Source: CAXBYZ01 sp043826085 (GTDB taxonomy: Bacteria > Patescibacteriota > Microgenomatia > UBA1400 > CG1-02-47-37). Taken from it: a stretch of DNA of 32,972 nucleotides. The translations under genes and the position numbers were made by a program. The DNA lies in assembly GCA_043826085.1 (NCBI GenBank), contig JBDRQW010000012.1, positions 1 through 32,972 of the forward strand, in the 5' to 3' direction. Below are positions 27,049-32,677 of this stretch, piece by piece. The notes under the pieces are model-generated. The model saw only the letters and a list, made by a program, of their open reading frames with translations, searched no databases and was not told where the DNA came from. The stretch's first letter is position 1, and each line of letters starts with the position of its first letter.

Positions 27049-27613
27049 TAAAAAAATCGTCATTGCCATAGTTGGTATGGCCGGTAGTGGCAAGTCAATT
27101 AGTTGTGCTCACTTTAAGAGTCTTGGCTACCCGATTTTAAGGTTTGGCGATCAAACAGACATTGGTTTAAAAGAATTAGGTCTTTCTTTAATTGAAGCTA
27201 ATGAGAAAAAATATCGGGAAGATTTGAGAAAAAATTATGGTATGAAAGCTTACGCCGTAAAAATAGAGCCACGCATTATAAAGGCCTTTAAAAAATCAGA
27301 CATAGTTTTTTTAGATGGGCTTTATTCTTGGGAAGAATATACTTATTTAAAAAGCAAGTTTAGTAATTTTTTTCTTATTTGTATTTATGCTCGTCCGGCT
27401 GTTCGTTATCAACGCTTAGTTAAACGTTTAATTCGTCCTTTAACAAAAAAAGATGCCCATCAACGTGATATTGCCGAATTAGTCAATCTTCACAAAGGCG
27501 GACCAATTGCCATGGCTGATTTTTTAATTAAAAACAACAAACAAACCAAAAAGCTCTTCGACAAACTCACCGACACCCTCACCCTAATTAAAAATCACGC
27601 TCCAGGAGCGTGA
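27041..27613 (+). CDS. P-loop nucleotide kinase-like protein (dephospho-CoA kinase/UPF0200-like)
   Basis: 190 residues. N-terminal Walker A GMAGSGKS (residues 12-19), a following RFGDQTD segment and DIVFLDGLYSWEEY as a Walker B-like strand, then an Arg-rich LID-type helix (ARPAVRYQRLVKRLIR). The layout resembles archaeal UPF0200 and dephospho-CoA kinase-like proteins, not a standard cmk or coaE, so the substrate is open. It occupies the adk-map interval where no such gene is usual in model bacteria. The last five residues (HAPGA) and the stop codon lie in a 21-base palindrome. Confidence 0.75.
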   Translation: MANKKIVIAIVGMAGSGKSISCAHFKSLGYPILRFGDQTDIGLKELGLSLIEANEKKYREDLRKNYGMKAYAVKIEPRIIKAFKKSDIVFLDGLYSWEEYTYLKSKFSNFFLICIYARPAVRYQRLVKRLIRPLTKKDAHQRDIAELVNLHKGGPIAMADFLIKNNKQTKKLFDKLTDTLTLIKNHAPGA

Positions 27614-27614
27614 T
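27594..27614. repeat. 21-nt palindrome forming the end of the P-loop kinase gene
   Basis: ATCACGCTCC, centre A, GGAGCGTGAT: perfect 10-bp arms around one base. It encodes HAPGA and the TGA stop. Same 10+1+10 design as the palindrome at the end of map, with different bases. No T-tract follows. Confidence 0.85.
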
Positions 27615-27624
27615 AGAGGTAACT

Positions 27625-28362
27625 ATGAATAAAATCAATTTAATGGCAGAAGGTGGAGCTAAGTTACACCAAATAAAAGAAGATTTAAAAAAAATTTCCA
27701 AACCTGGAGTCAGGTTAAGCGAAATTGAGGCTAAAGCCCAAACTTTAATTAAAAAAGCCGGTGGTAAACCTAGTTTTGCTATGGTCCCGGGCTACTCTTG
27801 GGCCACCTGTATTAATCTTAATGAAGGTTTGGTTCATGGCATTCCCGATGATAAACAATTAAAACTGGGCGACCTTGTTTCTATAGATGTTGGCATTTTC
27901 TATAAAGGTTTTCACACAGATTCGTGCATTAGTTTTATTGTTGGCAATCTAACTGATTATCCCAAAAAGCAAGAATTTTTAGAAACCGGTCAACAAGCCT
28001 TAGATTTAGCTATAAAACAAGCTAAAATAGGCAACCATATTGGTCATATTTCAAAAATAATACAAGAGATTATCGAAGCCAAAGGCTATAATGTTTCTAG
28101 AAATTTTACCGGTCACGGTATCAGTACTGTTCTTCATGAACAACCAATGATTCCTTGTTTTCTAGAAGGGGAAATCAAAAACACTCCTGCTATTACCAAA
28201 AATCAAACTTTGGCTATCGAAGTTATTTATATGGCTGGCAACTCAGATACCATCACTGATAAAAAAGACAACTGGACTGTAGTCACCAAAGATAATCAAA
28301 TAGCCGGCATAGTCGAGCACACTATTGCAGTGACAGGGTCTGACCCTGTCATCCTTACTTAA
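27625..28362 (+). CDS. map: Type I methionine aminopeptidase
   Basis: 245 residues from the ATG at 27625, preceded by GAGGT; an in-frame GTG at 27610 lies inside the preceding palindrome and is less likely. The five metal ligands are visible: Asp88 (SIDVG), Asp99 (HTDSC), His164 (TGHGI), Glu199 (AIEV) and Glu231 (VEHT), plus His71 (VHGIPD) and His171 (LHEQP). It removes the initiator Met from nascent proteins. Its last ten residues, VTGSDPVILT, replace the usual VTxxGxxILT pattern, and residues 236-243 come from a 21-base palindrome, yet ILT at the end is kept. Confidence 0.97.
   Translation: MNKINLMAEGGAKLHQIKEDLKKISKPGVRLSEIEAKAQTLIKKAGGKPSFAMVPGYSWATCINLNEGLVHGIPDDKQLKLGDLVSIDVGIFYKGFHTDSCISFIVGNLTDYPKKQEFLETGQQALDLAIKQAKIGNHIGHISKIIQEIIEAKGYNVSRNFTGHGISTVLHEQPMIPCFLEGEIKNTPAITKNQTLAIEVIYMAGNSDTITDKKDNWTVVTKDNQIAGIVEHTIAVTGSDPVILT
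28331..28351. repeat. 21-nt palindrome inside the conserved end of map
   Basis: TGACAGGGTC, centre T, GACCCTGTCA: perfect 10-bp arms. The AGGGTCTGACCCT core resembles REP-like sequences common near RAYT genes in many bacteria (recalled, not searched). It encodes TGSDPV plus flanking residues in map. Confidence 0.88.
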
Positions 28363-28367
28363 AGATA

Positions 28368-28396
28368 TAGAAAAATTATTAATTATCTGATATAAT
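28368..28396 (+). promoter_or_regulatory. Promoter of the infA/alpha-operon block, near-leaderless
   Basis: Consensus TATAAT (28391-28396) with an extended -10 TG at 28388-28389, and TAGAAA (28368-28373) 17 bases upstream as a 4/6 -35. The predicted start near 28403 leaves only about 4 bases before the infA ATG, and no Shine-Dalgarno is present. Confidence 0.6.
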
Positions 28397-28406
28397 ACTT
28401 ACAACA

Positions 28407-28628
28407 ATGAGTCAGAAAGACATCATAGAAATAGAAGGTGTAGTCGTTGAGAATCTTCCCAATGCCACTTTTAAAGTAAAAGTTGACAACTCAGACAAAA
28501 CCATTTTTTGTCATTTAGGTGGTAAGATGCGAATGTATAGGATTCGCGTTCTTCCGGGAGATAAAGTTAAGGTAGAACAATCTCCTTACGATGAAACCAA
28601 AGGTCGAATCGTTTACAGATTAAAATAA
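28407..28628 (+). CDS. infA: Translation initiation factor IF-1
   Basis: 73 residues, standard OB-fold. DIIEIEGVVVENLPNATFKV, HLGGKMRMYRIRVLPGDKVKVE and SPYDETKGRIVYR follow the family closely. IF-1 occupies the 30S A site during initiation. The gene has its own promoter with almost no leader, and a terminator-like hairpin separates it from rpmJ, so infA may be made in excess of the genes below it. Confidence 0.98.
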   Translation: MSQKDIIEIEGVVVENLPNATFKVKVDNSDKTIFCHLGGKMRMYRIRVLPGDKVKVEQSPYDETKGRIVYRLK

Positions 28629-28636
28629 TTAACAAC

Positions 28637-28677
28637 CTCAAAACCTGCTAAAAACTACTTGGTTTTGAGATTTTTTT
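28637..28677 (+). terminator. Terminator-like hairpin abutting the rpmJ start codon
   Basis: CTCAAAACC (28637-28645), a 15-base loop, GGTTTTGAG (28661-28669), one A, then seven T (28671-28677). The rpmJ ATG starts at the very next base. It would cut transcription after infA to a degree or act as a regulated attenuator; the T-tract also forms the unstructured lead-in to rpmJ. Confidence 0.65.
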
Positions 28678-28791
28678 ATGAAAGTACAAGCGTCAGTTAA
28701 AAAAAGATGCATCAAATGCAAAATAGTCCGTCGTAAGGGGAAGGTCTATGTTATATGTGAAAACCCTCGCCATAAACAGCGTCAAGGATAA
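28678..28791 (+). CDS. rpmJ: 50S ribosomal protein L36, zinc form
   Basis: 37 residues, MKVQASVKKRCIKCKIVRR then KGKVYVICENPRHKQRQG. Zinc ligands Cys11, Cys14, Cys27 and His32 are all present. The position between infA and rpsM is the classical one. The stop lies 2 bases before the rpsM ATG. The gene is short enough to be missed by length-filtered gene calling. The ATG follows directly on a seven-T tract. Confidence 0.96.
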   Translation: MKVQASVKKRCIKCKIVRRKGKVYVICENPRHKQRQG

Positions 28792-28793
28792 TT

Positions 28794-29189
28794 ATGCCAA
28801 GAATTTCCGGTATTGATTTACCACAAAACAAAAAAACAGGAATAGCCTTAACTTACATTTATGGTGTTGGCCGAGACAATGCCAAAGACATCTTAAAGTT
28901 AGCTAACGTCGACCCGGATAAAAGAGCTAAAGATTTAACCTCAGATGAAGTGGTTAGAATCCAAAAATCACTGGAAACTTTTCCCATAGAAGGTTCTCTA
29001 AGAAAAATCATTACTGAAAATATTAAAAGGTTAAGGCAAATTGGCACTTACAGAGGTATGCGTCATGCCGCCAAGTTACCGGCTCGAGGTCAAAGAACCA
29101 GACACAATGCCAGAACCAGGCGTGGTCGAAGAATGACAGTAGGATCCTTAAAAAAAGAGGATGCTGCTAAAATTGATACAAAGAAATAA
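28794..29189 (+). CDS. rpsM: 30S ribosomal protein S13
   Basis: 131 residues, a little above the usual ~120. RISGIDLPQNKKTGIALTYIYG (split), RDLTSDEV-like KDLTSDEVVRIQ, RLRQIGTYRGMRHAAKLPARG and the basic tail QRTRHNARTRRGRR are diagnostic. The end continues for about 20 Lys/Asp residues. S13 contacts P-site tRNA and forms intersubunit bridges. It starts 2 bases after rpmJ; a palindromic hairpin follows 4 bases after its stop. Confidence 0.98.
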   Translation: MPRISGIDLPQNKKTGIALTYIYGVGRDNAKDILKLANVDPDKRAKDLTSDEVVRIQKSLETFPIEGSLRKIITENIKRLRQIGTYRGMRHAAKLPARGQRTRHNARTRRGRRMTVGSLKKEDAAKIDTKK

Positions 29190-29193
29190 CATA

Positions 29194-29230
29194 AAGGTTA
29201 CGAACTCGAACTTCTTAAAGTTCGTAACCT
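29194..29230. repeat. GGTTACGAACT hairpin copy 4, between rpsM and rpsK
   Basis: Same sequence and orientation as the copy between rplB and rpsS, with only the outermost T changed to G (position 29231). Lies between the rpsM stop and the rpsK ATG at 29239, in a different operon segment from the other three copies. Confidence 0.92.
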
Positions 29231-29238
29231 GAACATTT

Positions 29239-29619
29239 ATGAAAAATAACAAACCCACCACCTCAACCACTCAAATAACTTCCGGTAAAATTTTTATTAC
29301 CGCTACATTTAATAATACTTTGATTTCTATTACAGATATCAAAGGCAATGTTATTTGTTGGGGTTCAACCGGAGCTTCAGGTTTTAAAGGCTCAAGAAAG
29401 TCAACCCCTTATGCGGCTACTACCGCTATTGAAACAGCCATTAATAAAGCCAAAGACCGTGGTCTATCTACAGTTCAGATTTTTATCAAAGGACCGGGCT
29501 CTGGTCGTGATGCCATCCTTGGCGTTGTTAGATCAAGTGGATTAAAAGTTACTAAAATATCAGACATCACTCCCATTCCTCACAATGGTTGTCGTCCTAA
29601 AAAAAGGCGAAGAGGTTAA
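29239..29619 (+). CDS. rpsK: 30S ribosomal protein S11
   Basis: 126 residues. GKIFITATFNNTLISITDIKGNV, WGSTGASGFKGSRKSTPYAA, VQIFIKGPGSGRDAILGVVRSSG and the C-terminal DITPIPHNGCRPKKRRRG are classic S11, a platform protein at the E site. It begins 8 bases after the palindromic hairpin. No extension. rpsD follows 5 bases later. Confidence 0.98.
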   Translation: MKNNKPTTSTTQITSGKIFITATFNNTLISITDIKGNVICWGSTGASGFKGSRKSTPYAATTAIETAINKAKDRGLSTVQIFIKGPGSGRDAILGVVRSSGLKVTKISDITPIPHNGCRPKKRRRG

Positions 29620-29624
29620 ATAAT

Positions 29625-30239
29625 ATGGCAAAAATTTCAACCAAAAGAGGTAAGTTAGTCAGAAAATTTCAAGAAAATATTTTTGGAAATCCAAAATTTG
29701 ATAAACTTCTTGCCAAAAAACCTCATCCACCGGGGTTTCATGGCAAAAAATTAAGAAGAAGACTTTCAGACTATGGTTCTCAATTAAAAGAAAAACAAAA
29801 ATTAAAAACCGCCTACGGTGTTTTAGAAAGACAATTTAGAAGATATTATAAGGTGGCCAGAAAAACTCAAACCGCTACCGGAGAAAAATTATTGCAAATT
29901 TTAGAGTCACGTTTAGATAATTTGGTTTACAGAGCTGGTTTTGCTTCTACCAGACCGGCTGCTCGTCAGCTGGTTTCTCACGGGCATATAGAGATTGATG
30001 GTAAAAAAGTTAACATTCCTTCATACTTAGTTAAAATCGGTCAAGTTATTAGTTTAGACAAAAAGGGTCAAAAAATTCCTGACATAGTTGCTCTTCTTGC
30101 TAAAGCCAAAAAAGATTTAATTATTCCAAAGTGGCTAACCAGAAAAGCAATTGCCGCTAAACTTGAAAGATTGCCAGAACGCGATGAAATCGATATTAAT
30201 ATTCAAGAGCAACTCATAGTTGAGTTCTACTCAAGATAA
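29625..30239 (+). CDS. rpsD: 30S ribosomal protein S4
   Basis: 204 residues, standard. The N-terminal zinc cysteines found in some S4 proteins are absent (zinc-free type). LSDYGSQLKEKQKLKTAYGVLERQFRRYY, LLQILESRLDNLVYRAGFAST and the S4 RNA-binding domain ARQLVSHGHIEIDGKKVNIPS are clear. S4 nucleates 30S assembly and is the alpha-operon autoregulator in model bacteria. Its stop TAA overlaps the Shine-Dalgarno of rpoA. Confidence 0.98.
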   Translation: MAKISTKRGKLVRKFQENIFGNPKFDKLLAKKPHPPGFHGKKLRRRLSDYGSQLKEKQKLKTAYGVLERQFRRYYKVARKTQTATGEKLLQILESRLDNLVYRAGFASTRPAARQLVSHGHIEIDGKKVNIPSYLVKIGQVISLDKKGQKIPDIVALLAKAKKDLIIPKWLTRKAIAAKLERLPERDEIDINIQEQLIVEFYSR

Positions 30240-30252
30240 AGGAGATTATCTT

Positions 30253-31170
30253 ATGATCAAACCAAACTTTAAAACCACTGTCATCGCCGAGACAGACGAC
30301 TTCGGCAAGTTTGAACTAACCCCTCTGGAAAAAGGTTACGGCCAAACCATTGGCAATGCCTTGCGCCGTGTTTTATTATCAAGCTTATCAGGGGCCGCCA
30401 TCGCCAAAGTCTCAATTGAAGGAGTTAATCATCAATTTACTACTTTATCAGGAGTCAAAGAAGATATTGTCGAGTTACTTTTAAATTTAAAACAAGTTAG
30501 GTTAAGCTACAAAGGTGAAAAGCCGGTTGAGTTAAGTTTAAACGCTGTTGGTCCGGGAGAAATTAAAGCCGGAGATATTAAACTTCCCGCTAATGTAAAA
30601 ATTGCCAATAAAGACTTGGTTTTAGCCACTCTTTCAGACAAAAACTCAAAGTTAGATGCTAAACTCTTAGTCGAAACCGGTCATGGTTACTTACCGGCCA
30701 GAAATCGTCAGGCCAGTAAACTCGGCCAAATGATTTTAGATGCTTCATTTTCCCCGGTTACCAGAGTTAACTATCAAGTAGAAGTTACTCGCGTTGGTAG
30801 AAAAATCGACTTGGATAAACTGGTCATGGAAATCTATACAGACGGTACTATCAAGCCATCAAAAGCATTAGAGCAAGCCGCTTCTATTCTAATTTCTTCA
30901 TTTACTCAAATCGTTGACCCGACTTTTGAGGTTAAGTTAGAAGAAGATATAGAAGAAGAAGATGACAATGAATCTCTAAGATTATCAGTCGAGGAATTGG
31001 ATTTACCGACCCGTATTGCTAATGCCTTACGCAATGGCGGTTACTCAACTGTTAAAGAACTGTCCAAAGCCACTCGTTCAGACATCACCAAAGTCAAAAA
31101 CTTGGGAGGTAAGTCAATTGATATTATCATTGATAAACTGAAAGAAAAAGACGTTATCATTAAAAAGTAA
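30253..31170 (+). CDS. rpoA: RNA polymerase alpha subunit
   Basis: 305 residues from the ATG at 30253, preceded by AAAGGAG (30238-30244); an in-frame TTG at 30220 overlaps rpsD and lacks family support. The N-terminal dimerisation domain has FELTPLEKGYGQTIGNALRRVLLSSLSG and GVKEDIVELLLNLKQVRL. A short acidic linker (LEEDIEEEDDNE) leads to the C-terminal domain with LPTRIANALRNGGYSTVKEL and VKNLGGKSIDII, so DNA/activator contacts are retained. The linker at ~residue 225-245 is the only variable part. rplQ follows 2 bases later. Confidence 0.98.
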   Translation: MIKPNFKTTVIAETDDFGKFELTPLEKGYGQTIGNALRRVLLSSLSGAAIAKVSIEGVNHQFTTLSGVKEDIVELLLNLKQVRLSYKGEKPVELSLNAVGPGEIKAGDIKLPANVKIANKDLVLATLSDKNSKLDAKLLVETGHGYLPARNRQASKLGQMILDASFSPVTRVNYQVEVTRVGRKIDLDKLVMEIYTDGTIKPSKALEQAASILISSFTQIVDPTFEVKLEEDIEEEDDNESLRLSVEELDLPTRIANALRNGGYSTVKELSKATRSDITKVKNLGGKSIDIIIDKLKEKDVIIKK

Positions 31171-31172
31171 TT

Positions 31173-31598
31173 ATGAAACATAGAATGAAAGGTAAAAAAC
31201 TTGGTAGAAATATCAAGCAAAGAAAAGCTTTGTTTAAAAGTTTGATTACTAACTTAATTTTTAAGCAACAGATCAAAACAACTGAGGCCAAAGCCAAAGC
31301 CATTAAGCCATTAATCGATAAATTAATGACCAAAGCTAAGCAGGGCTCTCTTTCCTATCGTCGTCAAGTTATTGGTTTTCTATCTCACCAAAAAGCCGCC
31401 AATCACCTCTTTGATGTTGTTGCTCCTCAAACTAAAAAAAGAACCTCTGGTTTTACTCGAGTAGTTCGATTAGGCCAAAGAAAGGGTGATAATACCATGA
31501 TGGCCAAAATCGAATTTGTTGACAAGAAGTCCGTTGGTTCCGAACTTTCAGCGACCCGCAACGAAGTGAAGGGTAGTTCGGAACCTTCTAAAAAATAA
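31173..31598 (+). CDS. rplQ: 50S ribosomal protein L17 with palindrome-encoded tail
   Basis: 141 residues against a usual ~115-120. MKHRMKGKKLGRNIKQRKALFKSL at the start (conserved KLGR...R), IKTTEAKAKAIKPLIDKLMTKAK, and GFTRVVRLGQRKGDNTMMAKIEFV mark a normal core. From residue 122 the tail is the translation of a 50-base palindromic element, GSELSATRNEVKGSSEP, followed by SKK. L17 lies around the tunnel exit. rplM starts 2 bases after the stop. Confidence 0.97.
   Translation: MKHRMKGKKLGRNIKQRKALFKSLITNLIFKQQIKTTEAKAKAIKPLIDKLMTKAKQGSLSYRRQVIGFLSHQKAANHLFDVVAPQTKKRTSGFTRVVRLGQRKGDNTMMAKIEFVDKKSVGSELSATRNEVKGSSEPSKK
31536..31585. repeat. 50-nt palindromic element in frame in rplQ
   Basis: Arms GGTTCCGAACT (31536-31546) and AGTTCGGAACC (31575-31585) are exact reverse complements around a 28-base core. 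The arms match those of the GGTTACGAACT family except at one position, but the core is unrelated (contains ACCC...GGGT and TTCA...TGAA pairs). This suggests arms and cores are exchangeable modules. Confidence 0.88.
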
Positions 31599-31600
31599 CT

Positions 31601-32212
31601 ATGAACACCTACGCCACCAAACAATCAGATATAAAAAGAGCTTGGCATCTTATTGATGTTAAAGACAAAGTATTGGGTAGAATATCTACAGTTATTGCCC
31701 AAAAGTTAATTGGCAAAACAAAACCTTATTTTACGTCTCACCTTGACTGTGGCGACTACGTGGTAGTTATCAACAGTAATTTAGTCAAAGTCACCGGTAG
31801 AAAAAAAACCGATAAAATCTACTCCCACCATACCAATTACCCCAGTGGTTTAAGACAAATTCCTTTTGATCGTCAATTGAAAAAAGACTCCAGAAGAATC
31901 ATCGTCAGAGCCGTCTCCAACATGTTACCAAAAAATAAGTTAAGAGCTCCAAGGCTAAAAAGATTAAAAGTATTCAAAGCAGACGATCATATTTATCAAG
32001 ATAAACTTTCAAAGGCAGTCACTCCCGGAGTGAAAGAAGTTCACACTCCGGGAGTGATTAGTTCCAAGCCTTCTCTTAAAAAAGTGAAAAAAGGTGACAC
32101 CTTAACAGGAGACGCGAGAGAATCTCGAGTCGGGACGGCGAAGCCGGAAGGTGTCACCTTGAAGAAACCCAAAAAAGTATTAAAACAAACTAAAACCAAG
32201 AAAGAAAATTAA
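31601..32212 (+). CDS. rplM: 50S ribosomal protein L13 with two palindromic elements in a 60-residue tail
   Basis: 203 residues against a usual ~140-150. WHLIDVKDKVLGRISTVIAQKL, GDYVVVINSNLVKVTGRK, YSHHTNYPSGLRQIPF, and RAVSNMLPKNKLRAPRLKRLKVF are normal. After about residue 138 the tail begins: a short-form TPGV element (141-152, TPGVKEVHTPGV), a Lys-rich linker, then the 70-nt element (165-187, beginning GDTLTGDARESRVG) and a Lys/Thr-rich end. L13 is an early 50S assembly protein. rpsI follows 1 base later, the usual pair. Confidence 0.97.
   Translation: MNTYATKQSDIKRAWHLIDVKDKVLGRISTVIAQKLIGKTKPYFTSHLDCGDYVVVINSNLVKVTGRKKTDKIYSHHTNYPSGLRQIPFDRQLKKDSRRIIVRAVSNMLPKNKLRAPRLKRLKVFKADDHIYQDKLSKAVTPGVKEVHTPGVISSKPSLKKVKKGDTLTGDARESRVGTAKPEGVTLKKPKKVLKQTKTKKEN
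32020..32056. repeat. TPGV-type palindromic element, short form, in frame in rplM
   Basis: 37 bases identical to the copy upstream of rpsJ, 16 kb away: CACTCCCGGAGTG, core AAAGAAGTTCA, CACTCCGGGAGTG. Translated as TPGVKEVHTPGV. Confidence 0.93.
32091..32160. repeat. 70-nt composite palindromic element in frame in rplM
   Basis: Same element as in rplV (19819-19888), one base different, same frame, same 23-residue peptide. Near-identity over 70 bases at 12 kb distance, in unrelated proteins, indicates recent spread or gene conversion. Confidence 0.93.
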
Positions 32213-32213
32213 T

Positions 32214-32612
32214 ATGCCACCAAAATATATTTACGCTACCGGTCGAAGAAAAAGAGCCATTGCTCGGGTCAGATTATTTACCGGCAAAGGCGAACACCAG
32301 GTCAACGATATGCCGGTTGCAAAATATTTTCCGGGCGCTGTTAATCTCGGTCTATTTTTAGAACCATTTAAAATTTGTGATGTTCAAGAAAAATATCACG
32401 TTACTATCAAAGTACTCGGTTCCGGTAAATCAAGCCAGCTAGACGCCGCTATTCATGGAATAGCTAGAACTCTAATTAAAGTTAATCAAGAAAAATTTAA
32501 ATCTTTACTTAGAAAAAAAGGTTTAGTCACTCGCGACCCCAGAAAACGAGAACGACGCAAAGCCGGTATGGGTGGCTCCGCCCGTCGCCAACGCCAATCC
32601 CCCAAACGCTAA
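32214..32612 (+). CDS. rpsI: 30S ribosomal protein S9
   Basis: 132 residues, standard. YATGRRKRAIARVRLFTGKG, INDMPV-like VNDMPVAKYF, GSGKSSQLDAAIHGIARTL and the C-terminal RDPRKRERRKAGMGGSARRQRQSPKR (only key parts matter: RKAG and the final SPKR). The last Arg of S9 reaches the P-site tRNA, and the canonical KR ending is kept with no extension, consistent with functional constraint on that tail. A degenerate palindrome follows its stop. Confidence 0.98.
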   Translation: MPPKYIYATGRRKRAIARVRLFTGKGEHQVNDMPVAKYFPGAVNLGLFLEPFKICDVQEKYHVTIKVLGSGKSSQLDAAIHGIARTLIKVNQEKFKSLLRKKGLVTRDPRKRERRKAGMGGSARRQRQSPKR

Positions 32613-32635
32613 CCTTCAGGGTTTATCCTTGCAGG
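32613..32635. repeat. Degenerate RAYT-type palindrome after rpsI
   Basis: CCTTCAGGG followed by TTTATCCTTGCAGG: same 23-base length and outer CCT...AGG as the RAYT-linked copies, but several mismatches in the stem. Probably a decayed copy; it directly follows the rpsI stop codon. Confidence 0.5.
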
Positions 32636-32654
32636 CAACATTTACTTTCTAAAA

Positions 32655-32677
32655 TCGTTATGTTATTATAATAACGA
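32655..32677 (+). promoter_or_regulatory. Possible promoter region with inverted repeat before the last gene
   Basis: TATAAT (32667-32672) lies only 5 bases before the ATG at 32677, so a transcript from it would be essentially leaderless. No good -35 is visible at 17 bases. TCGTTAT (32655-32661) and ATAACGA (32671-32677) form a 7-bp inverted repeat spanning the -10, a possible operator or chance AT-rich symmetry. Confidence 0.35.

Noticed and set aside
30220..30252. TTG start for rpoA overlapping rpsD
   Set aside because: The ATG at 30253 has a well-placed AAAGGAG and matches the family N-terminus; the same reasoning excluded TTG at 1763 for mltG, TTG at 11602 for the RAYT and GTG at 27610 for map.
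16137..32160. CRISPR array or integron-like repeats
   Set aside because: Copies are kilobases apart, without spacer periodicity, cas genes or an integrase.
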